From contig JAHBUZ010000006.1 of assembly GCA_019637815.1 (NCBI GenBank), positions 1-64,000 on the forward strand: a stretch of 64,000 nt of DNA, read 5' to 3'. Both the position numbers and the translations under genes were made by a program. The stretch's first letter is position 1; every line of letters starts with the position of its first letter. Source of the stretch: Chloroflexota bacterium (lineage in GTDB: Bacteria > Chloroflexota > Limnocylindria > Limnocylindrales > CSP1-4). Below the pieces are notes generated by a model that was not told the origin of the DNA, ran no database searches, and saw only the letters and a program-made list of their open reading frames with translations. Positions 34,551-43,520 of this stretch are shown here, piece by piece.

Positions 34551-35566
34551 GCCACACGCTCCGCGAGGAGTGCCATCGCCGCCATCCGCACCGGCACCCC
34601 GTTCGCGACCTGGCGGGTGATGACCGAGCGTGGTCCGGCCACCACGTCCGGCGGCAGCTCGACACCCTCGTTGACGGGGCCCGGGTGCATCACGATCGCG
34701 TCCGGTGCATGTCGTGCGAGCCGCTCCTCCGTGAGCCCCCAGCGTGCCGCGTATGCCGCTTCCGATGGTGCGCCCGCGCCCTCCAGCCGCTCCCGCTGGA
34801 CACGCAGCGCCATCACGGCTGCGGCACCCTCGATGCCCCGCACCAGGTCCCCGGTCACGGTCAGCTTCCGATCACCGGGGAGCGCCCGCGCCCACGCATC
34901 GAAGCCGCGCAGGAACACGGCGGGCCCCGTGATCCAGAGGTCCACGCCCCAGCAGGTGAGCGCCCAGATGTCCGAGCGCGCCACCCGCGAGTGGAGCACG
35001 TCCCCCACGATGCACACCTTGGCGCCCGCCAGCCGCTCCGCGCCCAGCACCTGGCGGAGCGTGTAGAGGTCGAGCAACGCCTGTGACGGATGCGCGTGCC
35101 AGCCGTCCCCCGCGTTGAGCACAGGTCCGCTGAAGTGCTCCGAGGCGAGCTGTGGCGCGCCGCTCCGGGCATGCCGCACGACCAGCATCCGGGCACCCAG
35201 CGCCTCGAGGGTGCGCACGGTGTCGATGAGCGATTCGCCCTTGGCGAGGGAGCTGCTCTCCGCGTCCAGCGACACCGGGTCCCCGCCGAGTGCCCGCGCC
35301 GCGAGCTCGAAGCTCACCCGCGTACGTGTCGACGGCTCCGCGAACAGGGTCGCGACCGTCCTGCCGGCGAGGGGTCGCGGCGGGTCCGCGGCTCGGCGGT
35401 CGGCCATCGTGTCGGCCAGGTCGAGCACAGTCCGGAGCTCGTCGCGGGACAGGGTGTCCACGTCCAGGAGATGCGGATGACGCCACGCGGTCCGTGAGGA
35501 CGGCCCGTCCACGGCGCCCTGGACGCCGACGCCCGATCCGCTCCCCGCGACGCCCGATCCGCTCAC
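34547..35566 (-). CDS. pyrB: Aspartate carbamoyltransferase catalytic subunit
   Basis: 339 aa. Carbamoyl phosphate motif [13 protein letters not shown], the 80s-loop-like [30 protein letters not shown], and aspartate-site [12 protein letters not shown]. No pyrI regulatory gene is adjacent. It overlaps pyrR and the pyrC-like gene by 4 bases each, so a tight complex with the PyrC-like protein is plausible. A short Gly/Ser-rich N-terminal extension precedes the first helix. Confidence 0.94.
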   Translation of the reverse strand: MSGSGVAGSGSGVGVQGAVDGPSSRTAWRHPHLLDVDTLSRDELRTVLDLADTMADRRAADPPRPLAGRTVATLFAEPSTRTRVSFELAARALGGDPVSLDAESSSLAKGESLIDTVRTLEALGARMLVVRHARSGAPQLASEHFSGPVLNAGDGWHAHPSQALLDLYTLRQVLGAERLAGAKVCIVGDVLHSRVARSDIWALTCWGVDLWITGPAVFLRGFDAWARALPGDRKLTVTGDLVRGIEGAAAVMALRVQRERLEGAGAPSEAAYAARWGLTEERLARHAPDAIVMHPGPVNEGVELPPDVVAGPRSVITRQVANGVPVRMAAMALLAERVA

Positions 35567-36147
35567 GCGACGCCGACCGGGACCTCGCGTCGCTCGATGA
35601 CCACCTCATCCCGCTCGTCCACCTCCTGGACCATCACGTGGACCACCTCGTCCCGCGAGGTGGGCACGTTCTTGCCCACGTGGTCGGCGCGGATGGGCAG
35701 CTCCCGGTGGCCTCGATCGACGAGCACCGCGAGTCGGACCGCGGCCGGCCGCCCCTGGTCCACGAGCGCATCCATGGCCGCACGGATGGTGCGACCCGTG
35801 TACAGCACGTCATCCACGATGACGATGGTGGTCGCCGCGGGATCGAAGGGCAGGGTCGTACCACGCAGACGAGGCGCACGCTCCGACGAGGCACGATCAT
35901 CACGGTGGAAGGTGATGTCGAGGCTGCCCACCGGTAGTCGGACACCCTCGTTCGCCTCGATGATGCCCGCGATGCGATGGGCGAGCGGCACACCGCGTCG
36001 CTCGATGCCCACGAGCGCGAGGTCATCCGTCCCGCCGTGCTTCTCGACGATCTCATGGCCGATGCGGACGAGGGCGCGCCGTACCTCGTCGCTGGTCATG
36101 ATCCGACGACCGACGGGCTCCGCCTGGTCGCGTGGCAGCTCTGTCAC
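35563..36147 (-). CDS. pyrR: Bifunctional PyrR regulator / uracil phosphoribosyltransferase
   Basis: 194 aa from a GTG. PRPP motif [18 protein letters not shown], and PyrR-specific segments [27 protein letters not shown] and [24 protein letters not shown]. PyrR binds leader RNA in response to UMP. A PyrR-type loop motif overlaps the ribosome binding site of this gene, so it probably represses its own translation and that of pyrB and the pyrC-like gene. Confidence 0.93.
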   Translation of the reverse strand: MTELPRDQAEPVGRRIMTSDEVRRALVRIGHEIVEKHGGTDDLALVGIERRGVPLAHRIAGIIEANEGVRLPVGSLDITFHRDDRASSERAPRLRGTTLPFDPAATTIVIVDDVLYTGRTIRAAMDALVDQGRPAAVRLAVLVDRGHRELPIRADHVGKNVPTSRDEVVHVMVQEVDERDEVVIERREVPVGVA

Positions 36148-36159
36148 GGGATGTGGTCA

Positions 36160-36173
36160 CTCCTCGCCGGACT
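36160..36173 (-). promoter_or_regulatory. PyrR RNA-binding loop overlapping the pyrR RBS
   Basis: The minus-strand RNA reads AGUCCGGCGAGGAG, matching the first 12 positions of the PyrR loop consensus ARUCCNGNGAGGYU. The GAGGAG ribosome binding site (36165 to 36160) is inside it, 12 nt before the GTG start. GGUC upstream and GACC downstream can close a stem. TATCCT (36207 to 36202) is a candidate -10, giving a leader of about 48 nt. This layout suggests translational repression rather than attenuation. Confidence 0.6.
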
Positions 36174-36259
36174 CGCGGGACCGGTCCATGGGGTCACGGC
36201 GAGGATAGCCGAATGCGCTGTCGATCGGCCGTCGGGTCCGTCGACCCGACGGGTCGAGG

Positions 36260-37426
36260 TCAGGGCGTCAGCTCGACGTCGGCCCACCACTGGTACACGT
36301 CGGCGTAGCCGTCGATGTGCGAGATGCCGGTGCCCAGCACCAGCCAGGGATGGTCGGTCCACAGGAAGCGGAGTCCGGTCCCATTGGGGTCCGGGAAGCA
36401 GGCTAGCCAGCCGGTGTAGTCGAGGACGGTCTGGTCGACCCCGACATGGGAGGCGGTGTCCGTACAGCTGGTTCCCGTGGTCGTGGCCCCCGCGCGCGCG
36501 GCATCGAACGCGGCCTGGAGGGCCGTCCGGTTCGTGTACTGGACGAGCTCCGCCTCGCGCATGTCACCCGTGAGCGCACAGGTGACACGGTCGACCTGTC
36601 CTGCTGCGCGGTCGGGTTCGGCGGCCGCGCAGGCGTCTCGCATGGCCTCCGGCAGCCGGTCCACCAGGCGGGCGGACGCCGGCAGCGCCGACCGGCGGAC
36701 CTGGAGCTCGCTGCCGGTCCGGATGTCCAGCACGTCGAAGGCTGTCTCGGTCGGATCGTCGGTCGAGTCCACGATGATGCCCACGGTGTAGAACGGCCCC
36801 AGCACGTCCGCATCCTCGGGTGATGCATGCGCCACGAGCGTGCCGCGGTGCCAGAGCGCCACCTCCGCCGTGCCATCGTCCGCGATGCCGCACTCGAGCC
36901 GCAGCCGGGTGATGTCCCGGGGCGCCGCGTCGAGGGCGCTCGGCAGCGGCGAACGGACGAGGTCGGTCAGCTGGCTGTCCTGGACCACTCCGAGGAACGC
37001 CTCGGTGTCGGAGATCATGCCGAAGTACAGCGCCGGCGGGTCGGCGATGTCGCCACAGATGAGGCCCGCGCGGCCACCCCCGGTCGGCACCCCGAGGTCC
37101 GTCTCCAGTCCGATGACCGGGAAGGTGTCGTGGAAACGCACGTAGCTCCAGCGCGCGATGTCCGGGCGCCTGATGGTCGCATGGAGCCAGCCATCCCGGT
37201 ACTCGATGGTGTGGCGCTCGTCGGTGGTGGTGCTCCAGGTCGTGCCGTCCTCGAAGGCCTCCTCGTGATACATCGTCCTGGCACCCAGGGAGGTGATCGC
37301 GGAGGTCGGCGCTGCGCTCGGGCTGGCGTCCTGGGCCACGACCGGACCACCCCACGCGGTCACCACGACGCCGATCGAGAGACCGGACGCGATGACCCTC
37401 CTTGCGATGCGCGTCGCGGGATGCAT
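36260..37426 (-). CDS. Secreted protein, function unknown
   Basis: 388 aa. Signal peptide (IARRVIASGLSIGVVVTAWGGPVVA-Q). The middle region (about 45-220) is beta-rich, with HEEAFEDGTTWSTTTDERHTIEYRDGWLHATIRRPDIARWSY, like concanavalin-type sandwich domains of exported proteins. The C-terminal part contains two Cys pairs and LVQYTNRTALQAAFDAAR. It starts 7 nt after the upstream gene stop, same strand. No family is certain. Confidence 0.7.
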   Translation of the reverse strand: MHPATRIARRVIASGLSIGVVVTAWGGPVVAQDASPSAAPTSAITSLGARTMYHEEAFEDGTTWSTTTDERHTIEYRDGWLHATIRRPDIARWSYVRFHDTFPVIGLETDLGVPTGGGRAGLICGDIADPPALYFGMISDTEAFLGVVQDSQLTDLVRSPLPSALDAAPRDITRLRLECGIADDGTAEVALWHRGTLVAHASPEDADVLGPFYTVGIIVDSTDDPTETAFDVLDIRTGSELQVRRSALPASARLVDRLPEAMRDACAAAEPDRAAGQVDRVTCALTGDMREAELVQYTNRTALQAAFDAARAGATTTGTSCTDTASHVGVDQTVLDYTGWLACFPDPNGTGLRFLWTDHPWLVLGTGISHIDGYADVYQWWADVELTP

Positions 37427-37433
37427 GCCCGGG

Positions 37434-38597
37434 TCAGTCGGTGGCTCGATGCGACCGGATGCGCTGCACGGACGGCTGGCTGATGGACTGGTCCCACGCC
37501 TCGATGAGCCGCTGGGCATCGTCGGCCTTGATGAGCCCGGCCACCGTGCGACCGCCGCTGTGGCTGTGCACGCGCGTCCAGCTGGAGCCGCCGTTCGTGG
37601 TCCGGTACGAGAGACCCTTGCCGGTGAGCGTCTCGATGCCCCCGACCTCCACGGCGCCGATCACGGCCCGCGTGCCGTTCACCGCGACGGTCGTGGGCAG
37701 GGCACCGACCTCCGAGGCGTTCGGCAGGTTCCGGAGCGTCTTGGCACCGCCGAACGAGACGCCCTTGTTGGTGCTGCGACGGACCACCAGGTCCGGGCCC
37801 TTGGAGTAGGTGACGAACACCCGTGACCCCGCGGCGCCGATGCGCGGGTTCCGACCGCCGGGAACCGTGGCGATCGTCGAGGTCGTGATCCTGGTCAGGA
37901 CGTTGCCCGGTGCCTGCCCGATCGCGAAGCGCCGCAGCCTCAGCTTGTTCCCGTCGAACCAGGTCACGTACAGCCGGTCGCCGGACGCGGCCACCCCGAG
38001 ACCCCTGCTGGGCGTCCCGGAGCCGATGGAGAAGCCCTGCGCGCCGGGCCCGGACCCGAAGACATCCAGGGCATCACCGGTCGTCCGGACGCGGACCCCC
38101 CAGCCGGAGCTCGTCTGCTGGAAGAACGCCACCACGACCTCGTCGCCGCCGATGCACGTGACGTCGGGCCCGCGGGTCGTCCTGGCGCTCGTGATCCGCT
38201 CGAAGCCGTCCTCACCGCCGGCGAAGGGCCTGGCGTCCACGAGCACGTCGCGGTATCCGGAGATGTACTCGTCCGTGTAGGCGACCGCGGCGCGTCCATC
38301 GCAGATCGCGACCTGTGGCTCCCGGAAGTCCGGGTCGAGCGACGACGCCTGGCTCCAGGTCGCTCCAGCGTCATCGCTCATGGAAAGGACGTAGCCGGTA
38401 GCACCGCCGGCCCGATGCCACGAGGTGATCGCGACCCGTGGGCCGCGACCCGCGAGATCCGTGACCTCGATTTGGTCGCCCGGATCGCCTTCCTCCACCG
38501 TGACGGTGGGCGTGAACGCGGCAGCGCTACCGGCGGAGAGCAGGGTGGCCAGCAGGCCAGCGGGCGCGGCTCGCCGAAGGGTGTGGCAGACAGGCAT
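37434..38597 (-). CDS. Secreted sialidase-like beta-propeller protein
   Basis: 387 aa. Signal peptide, then repeated propeller blades with Asp-box-like units: SMSDDAGATWSQA, RRSTNKGVSFGGAK, YRTTNGGSSWTRV. These are the S-x-D-x-G-x-x-W turns of sialidase/BNR folds. The catalytic arginine triad of sialidases is not evident, so it is probably a binding protein. A TATCCT box near 38680 on the minus strand could drive it. Confidence 0.75.
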   Translation of the reverse strand: MPVCHTLRRAAPAGLLATLLSAGSAAAFTPTVTVEEGDPGDQIEVTDLAGRGPRVAITSWHRAGGATGYVLSMSDDAGATWSQASSLDPDFREPQVAICDGRAAVAYTDEYISGYRDVLVDARPFAGGEDGFERITSARTTRGPDVTCIGGDEVVVAFFQQTSSGWGVRVRTTGDALDVFGSGPGAQGFSIGSGTPSRGLGVAASGDRLYVTWFDGNKLRLRRFAIGQAPGNVLTRITTSTIATVPGGRNPRIGAAGSRVFVTYSKGPDLVVRRSTNKGVSFGGAKTLRNLPNASEVGALPTTVAVNGTRAVIGAVEVGGIETLTGKGLSYRTTNGGSSWTRVHSHSGGRTVAGLIKADDAQRLIEAWDQSISQPSVQRIRSHRATD

Positions 38598-38759
38598 CCG
38601 GGACCTCGGGTGCTGGCCCACGTGGTCGGCCGAACGCTCCCCGCACCGGGCCGAGCGCGGTGGAGCGATCGGCGCAGGATATCAGACGGCTGCAGCGTGT
38701 CGGACGACTGCGGCGCGTCGGTCACCCCAGGCTGGCGGGCACGCTCCTGGATCTCGCAG

Positions 38760-39197
38760 TCACGCGATCCGGCGATCGAGCAGGTGCGCCACGATCGTCA
38801 GCTCCTCGTCCGTCGTCGCTGAGCAGTCCAGGGATCCCAGCGCCTCCGCGATGCGTGTGCGCCGATGGGCCATCACGCGTTCACGGACGGCATGGCCCTG
38901 CTCGGTCAGATGGGCTCGGACCGCGCGATGGTCCCGTTCGTCCATGGCGAGATCCACGAGCCCACGGGCGGCCAGCCTGCGCAGCTGGCGGCTGGTGGCA
39001 GGGACCGTCACGCGGATGCGCCGCGCGACCTCGCTCACGGTCGCGCCATCGGGTCCCTCGCCCAGGACGACCATCACCCGCCACATCGGCAGGGTCAGGT
39101 CCGCGACCGGTGCGGCGTCGTCGAGCGCCTCCACGGTCACGGCCACGCCGAAGATGATGATCGACTCGAGTGCGCGAACGAGCGCAGCGCTGGCCAC
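38760..39197 (-). CDS. MarR-family transcriptional regulator
   Basis: 145 aa from a GTG with GAGGACC upstream. Winged helix ATVSEVARRIRVTVPATSRQLRRLAARGLVDLAMDERDHRAVRAHLTEQG, flanked by dimerisation helices. It is divergent from the sucrose synthesis pair, 213 bp apart, so it may regulate that pair. Confidence 0.88.
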   Translation of the reverse strand: MASAALVRALESIIIFGVAVTVEALDDAAPVADLTLPMWRVMVVLGEGPDGATVSEVARRIRVTVPATSRQLRRLAARGLVDLAMDERDHRAVRAHLTEQGHAVRERVMAHRRTRIAEALGSLDCSATTDEELTIVAHLLDRRIA

Positions 39198-39410
39198 GGA
39201 GGTCCTCTGAGCAGTGGATGGATGGATGGCGCCCGAGCGTACCGCGGTGGACGAGCGATTGCCGGGAGGCTATCATCTACACGGATCGGGACGTCGACCG
39301 ACGAGCGAATCGGCTCCGCCCACCCGCCTTCCCAGGGTCGGTCCCATGGCCGTGTGAGGCCGCCTCGGGTCTGTGTGCGGGTCGGCAGACCCCACAGAGA
39401 AGGGGGTCCG

Positions 39411-40808
39411 ATGACGACCCAGCCACGAGCGGGCGCTCGCCTGCATGCGCCGCGCGCATCCCGGCGCATCCTGCTCATCTCCCTCCACGGCTACGTCGCT
39501 GCCGAGCCGGAGCTCGGCAGGCCCGACACGGGTGGACAGGTGGTCTACGTCCTGAAGCTGGCCGAGTGCCTCGGCCGCATGGGCTTCAAGGTGGACATCC
39601 TGACGCGCCGCTTCGAGGGTCAGCCTGCCACGGACTCCCTGGGTGACCATGTCCGGATCGTGCGCATCCCCGCGGGTGGCGACGGCTTCATCGCCAAGGA
39701 GCGCATGGACGAGGTGGTCCCCGAGTGGGTGGATGGCGCCCTGCGGTTCATCGCGGCGCGCCGGCTCGGCTACCGGTTCGTGAGCTCCCACTACTGGGAC
39801 GCCGGTCTCGCCGGCATGCGCATCGCCCATCACCTGGGCATCCCGCATGTCCACACGCCGCACTCGCTCGGCGCCTGGAAGCGGGACTCGATGTCCGGTG
39901 ACCCCGAGGAGCTGGAGCGGCGCTACCGGCTGACGCATCGCATCACCACGGAGCGGTCGGTGTATCACGACGCGGACCTGGTCATCGCGACCACCCCGCA
40001 GCAGCGCCAGCTGCTGGAAGGCGCCGACTACGCCGTCCCGGCCGACCGGTTGGTCATGGTGCCACCAGGGTATGACGACACGCGGTTCTTCCCGGTCGCG
40101 CCCGCCACCAGGTCCCTCATCAAGGAGGATCTCGGCCTCACGGGTCCCATCGTGCTCGCGCTCGGACGGATGGCACGCAACAAGGGATACGACCTCCTGC
40201 TCCAGGCGATGCCCACGGTCGTCGAGCGGGTCCCGGAGGCTCGCCTCCTGCTCGCGGCCGGCTCGACCGAACCGTCCGAGGGGGAACAGGGGCAGATTGA
40301 CGGGCTGCATGCGCTGGCGGGTGAGCTCGAGGTCGCCGACCGCGTCCTGTTCCACGACCACATCCCCGACGAGGCGCTCGCCGACCACTACCGGGCGGCG
40401 GATGTCTTCGCGCTCAGCAGCCGCTACGAGCCGTTCGGCATGACCGCGGTCGAGTCCATGGCGTGCGGGACCCCGACCGTCGTGACCACCGAGGGCGGGC
40501 TGTGGGAGATGCTCCGTTGGGGTGTGGACGCCCTCTACGCCGACCCGTTCGACCCGGTCGCGTATGGCATGGCCATCGCCAACGTGCTCCGGTACCCGCG
40601 CCTGTCCGCGGAGCTGTCCCGCACCGGCTCGGAGGTCGCACGGGCACGCTTCACCTGGAACGGCATCACCCAGCAGCTCCTGGCGGCGCTCGACCACCGC
40701 GCGGTGCATGCGATCGAGGGATCGACGCTGCCCGATGCGGTCATGATGGCGACGCCGTCCATCCAGCCACAGGTCGGAGGGCTCGCTTGGCACGGCCCGG
40801 CGTCCTGA
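39411..40808 (+). CDS. Sucrose-phosphate synthase-like GT4 glycosyltransferase
   Basis: 465 aa. GT-B fold, GT4 family. The N-terminal LISLHGYVAAEPELGRPDTGGQVVYVLKLAECL and the SSHYWDAGLAG, PHVHTPHSLGAWKRD segments are typical of bacterial sucrose-phosphate synthases; the donor site ends with SRYEPFGMTAVESMACGTPTV (E-X7-E). It transfers glucose from a nucleotide sugar to fructose 6-phosphate. A sucrose-6-phosphatase-like gene overlaps its end. The ATG at 39411 has AAGGGGG upstream; the long open frame before it overlaps the divergent marR gene and is not protein-like. Confidence 0.87.
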   Translation: MTTQPRAGARLHAPRASRRILLISLHGYVAAEPELGRPDTGGQVVYVLKLAECLGRMGFKVDILTRRFEGQPATDSLGDHVRIVRIPAGGDGFIAKERMDEVVPEWVDGALRFIAARRLGYRFVSSHYWDAGLAGMRIAHHLGIPHVHTPHSLGAWKRDSMSGDPEELERRYRLTHRITTERSVYHDADLVIATTPQQRQLLEGADYAVPADRLVMVPPGYDDTRFFPVAPATRSLIKEDLGLTGPIVLALGRMARNKGYDLLLQAMPTVVERVPEARLLLAAGSTEPSEGEQGQIDGLHALAGELEVADRVLFHDHIPDEALADHYRAADVFALSSRYEPFGMTAVESMACGTPTVVTTEGGLWEMLRWGVDALYADPFDPVAYGMAIANVLRYPRLSAELSRTGSEVARARFTWNGITQQLLAALDHRAVHAIEGSTLPDAVMMATPSIQPQVGGLAWHGPAS

Positions 40809-41521
40809 TCTCCGACCTCGACGGGACGCTGTTGGGGGACCCTGCCGCCCTGGGTCGGTTCGCGGCCGTGATGGCCTCCTGGCCGGGCCGCCCCAGGCTG
40901 GTCTACGCGACGGGTCGGACGGCACGGTCGGTGTGGTACGAGGTCGATCACGGCGGGCTTCCGCCGCCGGACGCGATCATCACCGACGTCGGCACCGCCA
41001 TCGCGGGGAGTGACCGGGAACCTTGGCCCGAGTGGCCGACCGTCCGGGCGACCTGGGACGTGACGATGGTCCGTGCGGCGCTTCTCGACCTGCCGGCCCT
41101 CGCACTCCAGCCCGAGGTGGCCCAGACACCCTGGAAGGTGAGCTATCACGCCCCCGGCATGGACCGGGCCGCCCTGCTCCGCGCGGCCCGGACGCTCCGT
41201 CGCGCCGGCATCCGGGGCCGACTGATCTACAGCTCGTGCCGGGACCTCGATGTCCTGCCGCGGGGCGTCGGCAAGGGTCCCGCCGCGCGATACGTGCTCG
41301 CCCGATGGGGCATCGAACCAGGCGACGCGGTGACCGCGGGCGATACCGGCAACGATCGCGACCTGCTCAGGACCGGAGGCGTCGGTATCGTGGTCGGGAA
41401 CGCCCATCCGGAGCTCGCGGCACTCCGTTCACGGGCGGGGAACCGCATCATCCGTGTGACGTCGGGCCATGCCGATGGGGTGCTCGAGGGTCTCTCGCTG
41501 GTCGCGCCTGGGTGGTCATGA
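40787..41521 (+). CDS. Sucrose-6-phosphate phosphatase-like HAD hydrolase
   Basis: 244 aa from a TTG at 40787, with GGAGGG upstream, overlapping the synthase gene by 22 bp. HAD motif I is LISDLDGTLLG (Asp10, Asp12), motif II YATGRT, motif IV AGDTGNDRDLL, and KGPAARYVLARWGIEPGD is the Lys region. The Cof-type cap fits the SPP family. It would hydrolyse sucrose 6-phosphate to sucrose. Partner position and family agree, so the pair is a minimal sucrose operon. Confidence 0.85.
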   Translation: MARPGVLISDLDGTLLGDPAALGRFAAVMASWPGRPRLVYATGRTARSVWYEVDHGGLPPPDAIITDVGTAIAGSDREPWPEWPTVRATWDVTMVRAALLDLPALALQPEVAQTPWKVSYHAPGMDRAALLRAARTLRRAGIRGRLIYSSCRDLDVLPRGVGKGPAARYVLARWGIEPGDAVTAGDTGNDRDLLRTGGVGIVVGNAHPELAALRSRAGNRIIRVTSGHADGVLEGLSLVAPGWS

Positions 41522-41574
41522 TCGCACGCGTGCGCCTGAGGGTAGTGGCCGGCTCGGCAGTGGGAGGGTTGGAC

Positions 41575-41682
41575 ATGGTCGGAATCATCGCCTCGTGCGG
41601 CGCGAGCCCCTCGGGCGGTACCGCGCGTCCCGGTCATGCGCATCGACTCCGAGCGCCACTGTCGCCCGTGACGAGCGCATGA
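41575..41682 (+). CDS. Candidate 35-aa ORF coupled to hydrolase gene
   Basis: ATG with a good GGGAGGG ribosome binding site 6 nt upstream. It encodes MVGIIASCGASPSGGTARP..., ending with TGA overlapping the hydrolase ATG (ATGA). The hydrolase has no ribosome binding site of its own, so this small ORF may serve as a translational coupler or leader. No family; codon bias alone cannot prove it. Confidence 0.4.
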   Translation: MVGIIASCGASPSGGTARPGHAHRLRAPLSPVTSA

Positions 41683-42575
41683 CCCGTCACGTCGCGCCCC
41701 GTCCGGGGGTCTCGATGCGAGTCGACCTCCACCGACCGACTCGGATCGGCCCGTGGCCCTGGATCCTATGGCTCCATGGTGGAGGACTCATCGGCGGTCG
41801 GAGTGACGACCTCCCGGACCTCCAGCGACGAGGCTATCTGGACGCCGGCGTCGCCGTGGCCGCGGTCGACCATCCGTTGGCGCCGGAGGCGAGCCTGACG
41901 GACATCCTACGGGATATCGCCGACGCCTGGAGGTGGCTGTGCGGCACGGAGGCGGCGGATCTGGGCCTCGATCCAGAGCGCGGCGCCGTGGTCGGACACT
42001 CCGCGGGTGGCTATCTCGCACTGCAGGCTGGCCCCCGGCTGGTCCCGCGGCCGCGCGCCATCGTGGCGTGGTACGGCTACGGGGATATCGTGGGGTCGTG
42101 GTACACGACCCCATCCGAACGGTATCGTCGCGAACCGCCCATCGGACGGGCCGAGGCGTTGGCCGTCATCGCCGACACGCCGTTCGACGCGCCCGATCGC
42201 ACGGCCCGCATGCGGTTCTATGTGCACTGCCGCCAGCAGGGAACGTGGGTCCAGGAGGTCGCACGCCTGGACCCGGAGCGGGACGCCGCGGCACTCGGCG
42301 CGCTCTGCCCCGTGCGCCAGGTCACCCAGGGCCATCCGCCCACACTGCTGCTGCACGGCGACGATGATGACGACGTGCCGGTCGAGCAGTCGGTCGCCAT
42401 GGCGGAGGCGCTGGCCGCCGTGGGCGTCGACCGTCACCTCATCCGACTGGCCGGACGCGGCCACGGCTTCGACGCGGACCTGGCCGACCCGGAGGTCCGA
42501 GCGGCGTTCGGGACGTCCCTGGCGTTCCTGGGACGGCACCTCGGCCGCCCCGATGCTCAACCGATGATGAGGTAG
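41679..42575 (+). CDS. Alpha/beta hydrolase (HSL/esterase-like)
   Basis: 298 aa. Oxyanion motif WLHGGGLIGG, nucleophile elbow GHSAGGYLAL, acid Asp region LLLHGDDDDDVPV and His in RGHGF: a full serine hydrolase triad of the hormone-sensitive lipase type. It has no signal peptide. It is downstream of the sucrose pair on the same strand, and its 3' end overlaps the convergent gene by 19 bp. The substrate is unknown. Confidence 0.85.
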   Translation: MTRHVAPRPGVSMRVDLHRPTRIGPWPWILWLHGGGLIGGRSDDLPDLQRRGYLDAGVAVAAVDHPLAPEASLTDILRDIADAWRWLCGTEAADLGLDPERGAVVGHSAGGYLALQAGPRLVPRPRAIVAWYGYGDIVGSWYTTPSERYRREPPIGRAEALAVIADTPFDAPDRTARMRFYVHCRQQGTWVQEVARLDPERDAAALGALCPVRQVTQGHPPTLLLHGDDDDDVPVEQSVAMAEALAAVGVDRHLIRLAGRGHGFDADLADPEVRAAFGTSLAFLGRHLGRPDAQPMMR

Positions 42576-43267
42576 TTCACCGTCACCGACGAGGTGAGGT
42601 TCACGTTCGTCCGGATGGTGATCGTGTTCGCGCTCGTGTCGTAGAGCGCCCACAGCTGTCCGATGGACTTCCGGGGCGTCAGGATGACCAGCGGGTCGCC
42701 CATCAGGTCGATCCCGGGGGAGACCGTCACGAACTTCTTGCCAGCGGGGATGGTCGCCTTGCCGGCCGCCTTGGCGACCTTGATCCGCCCATCCACCTGG
42801 AGCGCCACCCCTGCCTGGTTGCTCGCGGTGCCGCGCACCGCGACGCCGGTGGTCGTGGTGCCCTCGACACCCGCACTCGGGCCACCGAGGCTGCCGCGTG
42901 TCCCGGTGCTCGAGCTGTAGCCATAGACGCCGAAGCCGTTGGCTGCGTCGGTGCGCCCATACACGCCCGACTTCTGGCTGCCTCCTGACCTGCCGGTCAC
43001 ACCGTCACCCCCGGTCGAACGCGTCGCGAGCGCCACGCGCGTCCCCTGGTTCTCGACGTAGAGGGTGGGGCTCGCGTTGCCGGGGCTGGAGAGCTTGGTC
43101 GCGCTCGTGGCGCCCGTATGATCCCCACCCACGGTCATGGTCTGGCCGTTGGCCGCCTGGGCGGCGAGTGGTCGGCCGAGCATCGCTGCGGTCGCTGCAG
43201 CAAGCGCTGCGAACCCGGATCCCAGCAGCCCGCGTCGGGTGATGGCTCGTGTCGCGTCCGTGGTCAT
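42557..43267 (-). CDS. Tat-exported protein with repetitive surface-like region
   Basis: 236 aa. Tat signal ITRRGLLGSGFAALAAATAAMLGRPLAAQA. The mature chain holds Gly/Thr/Ser-rich short repeats (GVYGRTDAANGFGVYGYSSSTGTRGSLGGPSAGVEGTTTTGVAVRGTA), as in trimeric head or tail-fibre-like beta structures, and ends in a small beta domain (TIPAGKKFVTVSPGIDLMGDPLVILTPRKS...). GGGAGG ribosome binding site. It may be a surface or appendage protein; no enzyme motif. Confidence 0.7.
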   Translation of the reverse strand: MTTDATRAITRRGLLGSGFAALAAATAAMLGRPLAAQAANGQTMTVGGDHTGATSATKLSSPGNASPTLYVENQGTRVALATRSTGGDGVTGRSGGSQKSGVYGRTDAANGFGVYGYSSSTGTRGSLGGPSAGVEGTTTTGVAVRGTASNQAGVALQVDGRIKVAKAAGKATIPAGKKFVTVSPGIDLMGDPLVILTPRKSIGQLWALYDTSANTITIRTNVNLTSSVTVNYLIIG

Positions 43268-43367
43268 GGTCGTGTCCTCCCTTGGTGTCCATCTCGGATC
43301 GCCCTCCATCGACGGTCCGGCGGCCGCCCTGGGGGCGCGGGAGGTCGCCGGTGCAGCTACCCCCGTC

Positions 43368-43520
43368 TCATGGCAGCAGGGTCTCCACGCCCGTGATGTC
43401 GTCCGTGGTCGGGTCGACACGTGCCTTCACGGGCTCCACGGCAGCGACCGTGGTCCCGTGCAGCAGCATCGCGCCAGCGACCATGGCTGTGATGATCCGG
43501 CCGCGTATCGCGCGTCTCAT
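43368..43520 (-). CDS. 50-aa secreted peptide
   Basis: MRRAIRGRIITAMVAGAMLLHGTTVAA then VEPVKARVDPTTDDITGVETLLP: a signal peptide followed by a mature part of about 23 residues. The ATG overlaps the amidohydrolase stop (ATGA) and has GGGAGGTCG just upstream. The strong initiation context and coupling argue that it is real. Its role is unknown; a peptide signal or a periplasmic chaperone-like piece are open options. Confidence 0.6.
   Translation of the reverse strand: MRRAIRGRIITAMVAGAMLLHGTTVAAVEPVKARVDPTTDDITGVETLLP

Noticed and set aside
41523-41534. CGCACGCGTGCG palindrome after the sucrose phosphatase gene
   Set aside because: No loop and no other support; such words are expected by chance at this GC content.
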